NCBI GenBank assembly: GCA_024811115.1
Contig: JAKOGH010000757.1
Span: 146,104 to 210,103, forward strand
Length of the DNA: 64,000 bases
DNA from: Terana coerulea
Lineage: Eukaryota; Basidiomycota; Agaricomycetes; Polyporales; Phanerochaetaceae
Reading direction: 5' to 3'
The notes below the pieces were generated by a model. That model saw only the letters and a program-made list of their open reading frames with translations, did not search any database and was not told where the DNA came from. Shown here piece after piece: positions 36,844 through 47,338 of this stretch (positions are counted from its first letter, which is position 1; each line of letters begins with the position of its first letter). The translations under genes and the position numbers were made by a program.

Positions 36844-38507
36844 ATGAGTGTCTCGGGTCCTATTGCTATACCTCATTTCGGACGCTTGAACCTCGCTGCC
36901 ACATGGCTTGCAGCTATTTTATATGGTGGGCCACAATTCTCCACTGTCCATTCCCCCGTCTCATGTCGTTGACAGGGGTTAAGTACGGTATTGAAAATGT
37001 AGAACGTGGCTCCGCCAATATTGACGCAGGTTCGCAGCTGCATTGCGTTCGGCGGGGCGATCTATACCTTGTTACGACGTGGTAACAGAGTAAATTGGTA
37101 AGCAGGGCCTGTATTTATACGAAGCATGACATCACAATAACTCGCCACCCTTCTCTAAATTGCAGGCTGCTCATCAGCTGGTCTATATTGCTATTCTCTC
37201 TAGCAACAGTGGATGCAATTCTTGGGTTTCTGAACCTATACTTGCCGCTCATCAACTCAACGATTTTGGAGACAGCAAGCGGTTGGGATGCGTACTATCT
37301 GGATCCCTCGAAAACACTGGCAGCTCACGAGGGCATCTACATAACGGTAGACCTGGCTCAGAACCTACTGTTGGTGCGTCTATTCATCATTTAAAGCACG
37401 GAATACTGGCTCAGCCTGAAACCATTCAGATATGGAGATTGTATGTCGTCTGGGGCAAAAACGTTGGAGTCGCGGGTATAGCTGTAAGTTCTCCTGACAT
37501 ATGTGTGCTGTTGACTTACGTAGCTTATGCAACCTATTCATATAGATAGCATTCACTAGTATTCACAGTGGTTCGTACAGGTGGTTGGTGCAGGGCTAAT
37601 CTCGGTTCGTACTGAACCAGTATTGTTAGGATGTGCTTACACTACCACAGCCCTTTTGGCCATGCCAAATGGGCTGCCAGTCTCACGCGGTGGATCACAG
37701 CGTCATTGATGCTTGACTTCATTGTGAACGTCGGAGTGACGGCCGGAATAGTTGGACGGCTGTGGTACATGGGGAGGCGGAACAACGCAACGGTGGGAAG
37801 GCTGACTTATCGAGCGTCCATCTTAACCGTACTCGAGTCTGGCGGCGTGTACTGCAGTGGCATATTCGTCTGCCTCATGATGCTGTTCGCTGGGGATACC
37901 CCAGGTGCGGCTGCAGGGGACTATGTTTTGGCACAGCTGGCGGTACGCTCTGCACTCGAAATTCTCTCGGTATTGAAGGACTGACCGCACATGTTTGTAG
38001 TCGATCACGCCTCTCATCGTCATTGCTCGAGTCGGGTTAGGCTTGATGCACGGGCGAAACCGAGAAGACACCACCACGCTCCCCGTCACTGCCCCGCCGA
38101 TATTCGCACTGCGTCCGATGGAGGTGCATATCACACACTTCCCGGAGGAGGATGTCGACAGGGCTCCGAAGTCGTCGTTCGAAGGTTTTGCGCGGGACAC
38201 AGACGGCTCCAACACTTCAAGGACGGAAGTGGGGACCAGGCTTGACACTGCTTATAGTGTCATGGATGCGACCAAATCTCGTATGTTATTCACAGCCTTT
38301 TTGTGCTATATGGATATATATGTCGCTCAGAAGTACAACTTACTGGTAGTGCAAAACTGTCACGGCCACGACCAGCCCCTGTTGGGTTGTAAATGTCCAG
38401 TATTGTGTTCGCGTTGGATGGCTCAACAAATTGGAACGGACGCGAGCCTTCGCGGTGAGGCCTCGGCTCTATCGTCGTCCGTAAGTTGGCTCTTTACTGA
38501 GGAGTAG
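36844..38507 (+). CDS. Multi-span membrane protein of a basidiomycete-specific family
   Basis: Exons resolved: 36844-36925, 36976-36982 (only 7 bases), 37038-37097, 37166-37373, 37430-37483, 37651-37942 and 38001 onward. Joined, the N-terminus reads LNLAATWLAAILYGVNCIAF, then GAIYTLLRRGNRVNW, then a long hydrophobic segment (LLISWSILLFSLATVDAILG), a loop with GWDAYYLDPSKTLAAHEG, IWRLYVVWGKNVGV, WITASLMLDFIVNVGVTAGI, VLESGGVYCSGIFVCLMMLF and SITPLIVIARVGLGL, so about seven membrane spans. The cytoplasmic tail is hydrophilic and acidic. This pattern is very common in Agaricomycetes, with no known function. A piece between 37484 and 37650 (one span) was not resolved. The tail end is uncertain: a GTATGT at 38281 may be a donor, otherwise the frame runs to 38507. 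Confidence 0.65.
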
Positions 38508-39026
38508 GAGAGCTCCGAGGCCGCGTCGTTGCCGATTCGTAGAAGACGTCGGATGGAAGGCGTAGGCCGGTTAGGCATGAATGTAGGAATGGATGTGGTT
38601 GGTAGATCTACATCGGTAGAGTTAGCAGACCGGAAGGTGCGTGGCTAAGCCATCTCGTTGGTGTCTCCGTCCAAGGACACAACACTGGATGTGCAGCCCG
38701 TCACAAAACACCACCAGCTTTTTCAAGTTCGGCCATACCGCTGAGAAATTTCGTCTCCATCCCGCAGGAGATGCCCAGACTTCGGCTCCACGTCGTCGCT
38801 GCGAAGGTGCGCCGACGCTCTCTAGGTCGAGCAGGAAGGCTCGGAAGGATCGTTGCTTGGGGTATCACCAGGGTCAGTCGTAGGACGCGAGAGCGACCTC
38901 GGTGGCAGCTCGCTTGCCAAGCTTGATGGTGCGACGAGTTCAGTCAAAACGACGGTCCCAGCGCCGTTCGTATCTCCACTGATGTATCCCCGTATTTGGA
39001 TCCTGCATAATTGTGAGCTGCATGTA
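38508..39026. other. Spacer, nothing recognised
   Basis: Lies between two convergent genes. A possible intron just beyond the F-box-like stop (GTAATA at about 39049, AATTATGCAG at about 39000) could extend that gene a little into this stretch. Confidence 0.4.
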
Positions 39027-40849
39027 TTAATGCCGATCATGTTGAAATATTACCTTCCATTTTATCCACCTCAGTGCGCTGAACCTGAAGTCAGGATCTG
39101 ACTCCTCTTCTGACTTCTCTGAGTCTTCCGACCCTTTTTCTGACTGCTCTCCTGACTTTCCTTCTGACGTCTCTTCTGACCCCTCTTCTGACTCCTCCGA
39201 ACTCTCTTCTGTCAACCTGAAGTCGGAATCCGACTCCTCTTTGTACTCCTCTTCTGACCCTTCGGACGTGTCAGAGCCTTCTGCGAAACGTATCAAATCT
39301 ACCCCGCCGTATGACCCTCCCTCGGTCCCCATCCAGCCCGCCTGTGCCTCGGACAACGCATGTCTGTATCCGTTCTCGCCATCTGCCAGAATCCACTGTA
39401 GGAAGTCTTGTTCGTCTTCAGCAGATTCACAGAGTAAAAGGTCGAATATCTGACACCTGGTGAGGGTGACGACGTCGCCGCTCACCGCATACTCTGTCGG
39501 CATGTCCAGAACATCTTGCATCCGAATGGGCGGCTGTCCGTCATGCTGGAACTCAATATGCACCTTGCGTTCTCGTACCAGACAGGGCATAAAATCTCCT
39601 CGAGAGATGCCTTCTACCATCGACCGGAAGAAGGGCAGGTTGTCCTTGTCAACCACCATGTCCGCTCTGCGAACACTGTCACATGTGCAGAGCACGTAGT
39701 CCATTTGGTCCCACTCCACCTGGAAAAGCGAGCCGTAGCCTTCAGTCACGTTGAATATAATCTGAGGCTCGTCATGCACCAGAGGATGAGCGAGTGCTTC
39801 GAGTTGAAAGAAAATCTGCAAGCCAGGCCACTCTACGTCACCTCCATGAAATCCGACTGTATGTTCTTCTGGATCTGATGCAAAACAATCAATTCGTGCA
39901 CAAATAGTGAAAGCGCATGATTCTTACGGTATTGTGCCTTCAGGTACGGAGTAATCTCAGATTCGTTACTGTCGACTGTGGTCACATACTGCAGTAGTTG
40001 CGGTAGCAGATCGCGTAGATGGTTATTGGGTGTTGGTAGGAGTTGTGCATGCTGTTGTGTCATGGCGAATGCACTCAGAATGAAATTTGCTACTACCCAA
40101 GCGTCTCCACAGTCCTCTATGCTGATGTCGCAAAGGCCTCGTTTTCCCCTTCTTCGTGGTACGGTATCAAGAAAAGGTGTGATATCCGGAAGGTCAACGC
40201 GATCGCATACTAGCGTCATAAGGGTCGGAAGCCCAGCGACAAGTCGAATGAACTCGGTTGGGTGTCGAAATCGCAGATCTTTGAGCTCCAGCATTCTTAG
40301 GGCGAATACACTCCCTGGCACGGTTCGCGGAAGCGAGGCGGATAGCGTCCGAGGCGCGTAGGCATCAAGAGGCTTGCCCTCAATGGTAATTTGAGGAAGT
40401 GCGTTGCGTGACTCGAAGAGACATTTGAGCTCCGTAGGCAGGATGAGACAGAAGCGATGTAGCCACAGCTCGCACGTCTCGCTACACTGGATTTCCCAGC
40501 AGTAGATACTTTCCAGAATCGAGCGAACTCCCTGCACAGGGCCGTGTCCGACAGCCTCTTTGAAACGGGCGATACAGTCGTCTGAGCGTATGCGCACCAT
40601 ATAGTTGCAGGCTGAGCTCTTCCGGTATCTTGCCGCCCAAGACCGACATACAAGGCTGTATGCGTGTAGATCCTCCTCCTTTGAGACGCTCCATGCTTCC
40701 TGAATCGCCGTTTCCAAAATCATGCCGACGATTTCGGGAGGAAGGTCTGCTGCAGTAGCAAATCCCTTGTTTTGACGTGGAAAAACGAGCCTCCCATGGC
40801 GAACGGAGTCGTTCAGATGTATAGAGCGGGGAGACGCAGGCTTAGCCAT
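39027..40849 (-). CDS. F-box-like protein with Ser/Glu-rich tail
   Basis: Two exons, 39928-40849 and 39027-39874, separated by a 53-base intron (GTAAGA to GCATCAG), make an intact protein of about 589 residues. The start at 40849 is the first ATG (MAKPASPRSIHLN). The F-box-like block is DLPPEIVGMILETAIQEAW with CSLVCRSWAARYRKS style continuation (SLVCRSWAARY here). The middle part matches the broken gene at 19548-21626 (SLPRTVPGSVFALRML; DVLDMPTEYAVSGDVVTLTR). The last 80 residues are an acidic low-complexity tail of Ser-Glu and Asp repeats (39090-39260). F-box proteins dock substrates to SCF ubiquitin ligases; lineage-specific expansion like this is usual in mushrooms and the targets are unknown. 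The open frame upstream of 40849 may connect to the hypothetical gene at 40978-41418. Confidence 0.75.
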
Positions 40850-40977
40850 GCTGTGCAAAACTGGGCCTACGTACGAAAGAGCATCATGAGCACCACAACG
40901 GTGTGGTAATAAAACTAACGCACGACCTAGAGAAGCGTGTGCAGCTGATCCACTGGAACCTGCAACAGGTATAAGAG

Positions 40978-41418
40978 CTAGCGAAATCGTGTGTAAGTAA
41001 GAACGCCGAAGTGAACCGTGTACTCACAATGAGCATCTCTCAAGGACTCCCACATTACGCCAGCACCGAACACGGCATCAGGTTGAGGATCTGGCAAGTA
41101 CGTCCGGACTTGCTTGCCAGTGAGCGCACATGCAAAGATCCAGTCGCTACCAAGAACGACATCCGCTCGCAATGATGCTTCGACCAGTAGGGGTATAGTG
41201 CACACATAGCGACCGCTTGTGGTGGGAATATGAAGAGGACCCCTGCCTGTGCTGACAGGGACAGAATCACGGCCAACACGGACAGTAAGGGGTACACGAC
41301 GAGCAAGGGCGAAGTCACGAGACATGGAAGAGTGCGTTTGGGACATGTCGACCGTCACAGAAACGGCATGTGCGAGATACGACCCAAAAAACGCCAAGTT
41401 GAGTGGCAGTGAAGACAT
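40978..41418 (-). CDS. Hypothetical protein with VVLGSDW motif
   Basis: The frame starts MSSLPLNLAFFGSYLAHAV and continues with LARRVPLTVRVGRDSVPVST, GPLHIPTTSGRYVCTIPLLV and ADVVLGSDWIF. The beta-strand-rich pattern ending in LGSDW is seen in small mushroom proteins and recalls the C-terminal half of retroviral-type aspartic proteases (ILG-x-D-W), but no catalytic DT/SGA triad is present, so protease activity is not claimed. The open frame runs to a TAG at 40978, but a better reading uses an intron from about 41027 (GTGAGT) to 40952 (TTGCAG); beyond it the frame stays open and runs into the F-box-like gene without a stop. It is divergent from adenylosuccinate lyase, 167 bases away. Confidence 0.5.
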   Translation of the reverse strand: MSSLPLNLAFFGSYLAHAVSVTVDMSQTHSSMSRDFALARRVPLTVRVGRDSVPVSTGRGPLHIPTTSGRYVCTIPLLVEASLRADVVLGSDWIFACALTGKQVRTYLPDPQPDAVFGAGVMWESLRDAHCEYTVHFGVLTYTRFR

Positions 41419-41585
41419 GGTGGAGGTACGTAGTAAGTAGAGGATATGGCGGGACCACGGCGCACACTAACAACGGACTCAAAAGTTTAAGCTGTTTGGA
41501 CGTTATCGGCAAAAGCCGAAATCGGCGATCAAGATTTTTCGAGACTTGACCTCTTCCTCTGCACACCCAGCCCGAACGTGCAAAG
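41419..41585. promoter_or_regulatory. Bidirectional promoter region
   Basis: These 167 bases separate the start codons of the hypothetical gene (minus) and adenylosuccinate lyase (plus), so both promoters must be here. No specific site is recognised. Confidence 0.45.
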
Positions 41586-43611
41586 ATGGAGGCATTCGAC
41601 ACTTATCAGACACCACTCTCTAGGTGCGTTGCTATACAGTGGCCCTGCAACCCGAGATATATATCTGAATACACACCAGCCGCTATGCGAGCAAGGAGAT
41701 GGCCCATCTCTTCTCTCCCGCGGTGCGCTCGCCACAGGCGTACCCTCTGTCGCTGAACGAACCGCACCAACACCAGCCTTTGCTTGCAGAACCGCTTCGC
41801 GACCTGGCGGAAGCTGTGGCTGAACTTGGCGGTCGCCGAGAAGCAGTTGGGGCTCTCCATCTCCGACGAAGCTCTGGAGCAAATGAAGGCCAATCTTGTG
41901 CGTGTCCCGCATCATGCAACCTCCTGTATGCGCTGACGCTGCTGCGATAGAATTTGGATGAGAAGCAGTTTGAGATTGCGGCTGTGGAGGAGAAGAAGAG
42001 GCGTCACGATGTTATGGCTCATGTGCATACGTTTGGTCAGGTCGCGCCCGCTGCTGCAGGAATTATCCAGTACGTCGGCTCCTCCAATCTCTACGAGGAC
42101 AGAAAGCTGATGCGTCTTAGCCTTGGCGCAACATCATGCTATGTTACGGAGTGAGTGCGTCTCCTGCACTCTATATGCCGCCGCTGAGGCCAACCAAAGC
42201 AACGCCGATCTGATCTTCATCCGCGAAGCCCTCACCCTTATCATCAAAAAGCTGGCCGTCGTCATCGACCGTCTGTCCAACTTTGCGAACCAATACCGTG
42301 ACCTCCCAACCCTTGGCTTCACCCACTTCCAGCCCGCCCAGCTGACCACCGTCGGCAAGCGTGCCACCTTGTGGCTTCAGGTAGGTAGCGAAGGAGGAAC
42401 ATTACCAGATGAAAACATTCAACGTGCTTCTGATATGTAGGAGTTGCTCTGGGATCTGCGCAACCTGAAGCGCGCACGAGATGATATCGGCTTCCGCGGA
42501 GTCAAGGGCACAACCGGTACCCAAGCCAGCTTCCTTGCCCTCTTCGACGGTGATCACGACAAGGTTTGACTCAGCGATTTGGTAGGTTTTACACATTGTT
42601 AACGGATTTGGGCATCAGGTGGAAGAGCTTGATCAGCTTGTAACGAAGCTCAGCGGGTTCGACTACGCGTACCCGGTCACTTCACAAACGTACTCCCGTA
42701 AAATCGATGTCGACGCGCTTGCGCCTCTCGCCAGCTTCGGAGCGACTGCGCACAAGATCGCAACGGACCTTCGGCTCCTGGCCAACTTGAAGGCATGATC
42801 CATCTCCATCTCGCGCTTTATCTGTTGAAGTAACAGCATGTATCCACAGGAAGTTGAAGAGCCCTTCGAGTCGACTCAGATTGGGTCGTCCGCCATGGCG
42901 TACAAGCGCAACCCCATGCGTTCGGAGCGCGTCTGCAGTCTTGCCCGTCACTTGATGGTTCTGCACCAGAACGCGCTAATGACCTCGAGTGTTCAGTGGT
43001 TCGAGCGGACGCTTGATGACAGGTGCGCTTCCTCATTGCTCTCCACGTTTCTCCATATATTCTCGCTGACACAACCTCCCTGCAGCGCGAACCGTCGCAT
43101 CACGCTGCCCGAGGCGTTCTTGACCGCCGACATTGTCCTAACGACGCTGCAAAACGTCTCGGAAGGCCTCGTCGTGTACCCGAAGGTGATCGCCCGCCGC
43201 ATATCGCAGGAGCTGCCCTTCATGGCGACGGAGAACATCATCATGGCCATCGTCAAGAAGGGCGGCGACAGGCAAGAGGCACACGAGAAGATCCGGGTAC
43301 ATCCACCCGCGTGTCTATCATCGACGCACCCAACTGACAAGCACATTTTTTCTAGGTGCTCTCGCACGAGGCTGGCCACCAGGTCAAGCACCTCGGCCTC
43401 GAGAACGACTTGATCGAGCGCGTGAAGGCGGACGCGTACTTCGATCCGATCAAGAACGACCTCGACGAGCTGCTGAACCCGAGCACGTTCATCGGGCGTG
43501 CGCCGGAGCAGGTCGACAAGTTCCTCGCGGAGTGGGTGAGGCCCGCGCTGGCGGACCCCGAACTGCAGACTGTGCTCGCGAAGGGGCGAGAAGGCCGAGC
43601 TGAATGTATAA
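41586..43611 (+). CDS. ADE13: Adenylosuccinate lyase
   Basis: Catalyses two fumarate-releasing steps of purine synthesis (SAICAR to AICAR, and adenylosuccinate to AMP) in the cytosol. Eleven exons: 41586-41623, 41680-41722, 41790-41897, 41951-42069, 42121-42150, 42200-42380, 42441-42563, 42619-42792, 42850-43022, 43086-43296 and 43356-43611. They give about 484 residues, as in yeast. Blocks visible: [20 protein letters not shown] at the start, [45 protein letters not shown], and the fumarate-lyase signature [11 protein letters not shown]. Intron 42793-42849 begins with GC. In the last exon the run GGGG at 43583-43586 shifts the frame; with three Gs the protein ends KAELNV and TAA at 43609, whereas as written the frame continues to 43721 and overlaps the convergent neighbour. 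I take 43611 as the true end. Confidence 0.93.
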
Positions 43612-43696
43612 CACGTATCAAGTGCGCAAATGTTAAAAATGTATTAGAATACGGTAGAACAATAGAGTGCCAGTCGATTCGCAGTTCGGTCTGGGC

Positions 43697-46005
43697 TCAC
43701 GCAGGAGAGTCGAAACGATAGCCTCCTGTGACGTCGTCCCATAACTTCTTGGTGTCTACCTCAGCGTGCAGGCGCGCTGCGAGAAGGAACGCTCCGCTGA
43801 GTTTCCTGGAATCACTCGGGTCAAGACAACCGTCAGCTTCGTGGGCAGAAATAAAGCGCACCTGTTCAAGCTGTACGTTTCGCGAGGCGGCGGCGTCAGC
43901 CGATGCTGGATCATGACGGGTATCTGCGCCCGTATCTGCGCGGTGATGTCTGCCCAGCTGGACCCTGGGCCGAACGCGAACGGCTGCGGGCGTCGAGGCT
44001 TTGAACGGGGTCGCCAGGAGCGTCATGGACTTGACATGTGCGTCAAGCATCGCCTGAAAAAAAAAGTCAGCGAGGAATATTATACGTCCGGCATGGTGAG
44101 CTGTACCTCGTTCTCCGCCCCAGTCAAGTACCCAACCTTCAGGCTCCAGTCGATGCACGCCTGCTTGTCCTCGGACGCGGCCGCCTGCAGCAGCCGGAGC
44201 CAGCTGTCGATGAACTCCTTGGAGTACTCGCGGGTGGCACCGAAGTCGACGAGCTCGATCTGGCGCGTGTGCGCGTTCCAGAGGAAGTTGGTCCAGTTCG
44301 GGTCGGTCTGCATCGCGCGGAAGGCGAACAGCTCTTTGAGGCACAGCGCGATAATGCGCGATGCGATCTGCGTCGGAGAGAGCGTCAGGAGGAGCGCAAG
44401 ATGACGAGGGGGAAAGATGGACCTCGTTGCGCTCCGCCTGAGACATGCCGTCGATGACGCTGCCGCCGACGCTGACACCCTCGACTTTCTCCATGACCAG
44501 CACACGCTCAGTGCTCTTCTCCCAGACCCATGGGACCTTGAAGTGCGGTTCGTTCTCGAGTAATGTTGCGAACTTGCGGAGGAAAGACGCCTCGCGTGCG
44601 TAGTCGCATTCGTCCGCGAGCTCTTCCTTCATGACCTATACAAACTAAGTTCCTGAGCATACACTGAGGGACGTGGTGGGCTAAGAACGTACCTGGATGG
44701 TACGGTCAAGGAAGAGTCCTTTGGGAAGCAGCCTGCCGGCGGTAAGCAGTAGCTTCACGTAGCCTAAGTCACTCGCAATGGAGTTCGCGATGTTCGGAAA
44801 TTGGATCTTGACCGCGACGGGCTCTGTCTTGCCAGTGGGGGACACGCCCGCGTTCAGGACTGCGGAGTGTACCTGGCCTATCGAGGCCGCAGCGAACGGG
44901 ATACGATCGAAGGACTCAAAGTAATCCATCCATGTTGGGCCCAACGATGTTTTCATGACTTCCTAATGGGATGGTGAGAATGGTTCAGCTGCAGGAGTGG
45001 TGATAATGTACCTCCATCTGCCAATCGGGCATGTAATGCGCGCTGTCCTGCACCCTTCGGAAGATATCCTCGACCTCGGGCGGTAGCACATGACTGTCTT
45101 CCCTCAGAAGATATTGAGCAGAGCTCGGACACCTAGTCGAGCATGGACTGACCCTGGATACTCATGAACTGGCCCAACTTGAGCGCGGCACCGCGCATTT
45201 GTGTCAGCTTCGACACCAGCCGTTTTATGTTTCCCTCTGTCATCATTAGTGACGAGGGCTGCTGGTCGGAAGAACTGGTAGACCGTCGAACCAGCTCCGA
45301 CGCGGCGCCATATCCAAGAGAAGCAGCGAGACCTGTCGGTGATTAGTGTGAGTTACGAACGATAGCCATTACACGTACCTCCATAATGAAAAAGACGGCC
45401 AATGCGGGATGAGGGCACCTTGGAGGACTGAAGCTTGCGCACGGAGATAACCTCTGCAGCACGCTCCTGCAAATTCCATTGAGTAGGCTCTCGCAAACAG
45501 AGAAGTACGGACGGCTCACCGTGGGCATGTCAGGGAGCCCCGTAAGTGCTGAGGAACCAGCTTGCACTGGCTCGTTCAGCTCTGTCCAGGAAGAGAGGAC
45601 TTGAACAGTTGGAACCACCTCTGGCTCTGTCGAGTGCACCACCGAGGGATACCCAACCACCTCCTCTATAGCTACAGCTTTTGGCAGCTTGAGTGCAGCT
45701 GCAGGCTCGGGAGGTGGGACAGGCCGCACAGGTTCTGCTCGCACCGCCTGTACGTCTACAGCCTGAACAGTGGGTACCTTTACCGCCACTGCGGGCTGAG
45801 CTTCCGGCGCTGCCCGTGTAATCCCAGAAGCGGGCACATCGACCACGTCCACTCTCCGCCGCTTCACAGCACTTGGCTGGTGTCTGCGGAGCAGGCGGGC
45901 GGTCTGCCCTTCTGCCTGCGCTGCGCGTATGCGTGCTGCATGCGAGAGGATGTCGACGACCGAGTGGGCGACACTATACCACTGGTAAGCGGGTCCGGGA
46001 GGCAT
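43697..46005 (-). CDS. COQ8: COQ8/ABC1-type atypical kinase (ubiquinone synthesis)
   Basis: COQ8 is a mitochondrial inner-membrane ATPase/kinase-like protein needed for the coenzyme Q complex. The start at 46005 gives [20 protein letters not shown] and a long Ala/Val/Pro-rich N-terminal part likely to include targeting sequence. Then come [20 protein letters not shown], the invariant KLGQ block ([13 protein letters not shown]), the Ala-rich loop [22 protein letters not shown] for the lysine, [23 protein letters not shown] and VDFGATREY, which replaces the usual DFG. The C-terminus is [17 protein letters not shown] to the stop at 43697. Introns are short GT-AG. At 43979-43984 one extra base breaks the frame: without it the protein reads [20 protein letters not shown] in place of an Arg-rich stretch. 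Convergent with adenylosuccinate lyase, about 85 bases apart. Confidence 0.9.
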
Positions 46006-46432
46006 CCTGCCTCACTCGTTTGGCTGAGCAGTCTCAACTTCGCGTTCAAAGAGGGCTTGGACGACTGACGAGGTTGGACGACCGGTAGTAGAAGCTAGAA
46101 TTACTTGAAGCCGGCGGTTCGCGTCATGACCCAAAATTGGGCGTCTATGGGCCGCTCTTGGGCGCTCCGAAGCCGCTTGCCGGTAGTCCCATTCCGTCAC
46201 CTCGAGCTCCGAGTCTCAACGACATAAACCACAGACGCCAATGTACGCATGCTTATACAGAAACATAGCCAACCTATCGAATCTTAAATCTCATATCCAA
46301 GCTGTCCAAGTCTCGACATACACGGACTACCAGGACTTAAGACTCAATAAACTCACAATAATATTGTGACTAACCGCATGTGGACGCGCTGTCGGATCCT
46401 TAGACGTGATCTAAACTCTGTCCTTTTTATCA
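46006..46432. other. Spacer, nothing recognised
   Basis: Upstream region of the COQ8-type gene and 3' flank of hydrolase copy A. No open frame of protein character. Confidence 0.45.
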
Positions 46433-47125
46433 CTACGCATCAATCCACTCGCTGATACACTGCAGGGCGTCTGACCGCTCAGGCTCATGCTATGAGTAGA
46501 TGAGGAGGTCATGCACAGCGTCAGGGTACTCCCGACACTTGACTTCGCATCCACTATCCTCCGTCCTTTGGCGCATCGCGAGGATCTGGTTCCGGAACAC
46601 CTCCGCTCCGCCAGCAATAATAAACATACGTGGAAAGCCCTTGTAGAGGTTGCTGCCGACGACGGAGGAAGAGGCGGCCGAGATGCAGACGTTCGTCTCG
46701 GCCTCGCGCTCACGCTCGGGGCCCACGAAGCGACGGATAGCTTCGGTGAAGTCGGGGCTTTTCATGCCAAAGAAGTCGGACGTAGCGTTGATACGCGCGG
46801 ACGAGTCTGCGTCGTGCGCACGGACACCCAAGTCAACCCATGGAGAGCATAACAAGATGGTCGAGGGAGGCAGCGGGACGGACGCAACGCCGCGTTCGTT
46901 TTGCTCGGAGCAGCTAACGCACCAGTGCAAGCGCGAGGTTCCCACCCGCCGAGTCAAACGGCACCCAGCGATGGCATCGAGTAGCGCCGCGGGGAACGGG
47001 TACGGCGGGTTCGGTGAGTTGTGAGACAGGCGGTATTCGAGGTTGAACGAACGGTCGATGGACGCTGCAGGATGCCGCACGGGATGCTCGACGTCCAGTC
47101 GTTCGGGCGCGCTTCTCATCAAGCT
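46433..47125 (-). pseudogene. Alpha/beta-hydrolase copy A (truncated, broken)
   Basis: Matches the C-terminal two thirds of the hydrolase at 58029-60131 (SFNLEYRLSHNSPNPPYPF; LLCSPWVDLGVRAHDADSSA; AGGAEVFRNQILAMRQR). Lesions: the 5' part is missing beyond about 47125, where the sequence switches to unrelated DNA; around 46940-46990 the segment corresponding to YLVNDLHFAPADIVIEGDS, which carries the start of the nucleophile elbow, is deleted with a frame change; a TAG interrupts near the restored VR-YLL; and the Trp of YSWHEPE is TAG (46490-46492). The C-terminal remainder still reads HEPERSDALQCISEWID to a stop at 46433. It cannot make an active esterase. Confidence 0.8.
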
Positions 47126-47338
47126 CGTCTCTTCTTCGCCTACTCGTCTCGCCCTTCTCTACCCACCGCCAACCCTCGCTGATGATTAGCCACCCTCCTG
47201 CGGCCACTTCCAGTCCCAGTCCACGTCTTGCCCTGGTTTCCCACTCGCGTCGGCTCTGGCACCTGTCCCGCCACGGCGCTCGTCCGCCCATGACCTGCCC
47301 GTTCGCCCGTCTGTCAATGTCTGCACGCCCATCAGCCC

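Noticed and set aside
42123..42200. Continuous frame between two lyase exons without an intron
   Set aside because: The sequence after GTGAGT at 42151 loses family similarity until 42200; the acceptor AAAG is weak, but splicing restores [15 protein letters not shown] in phase.
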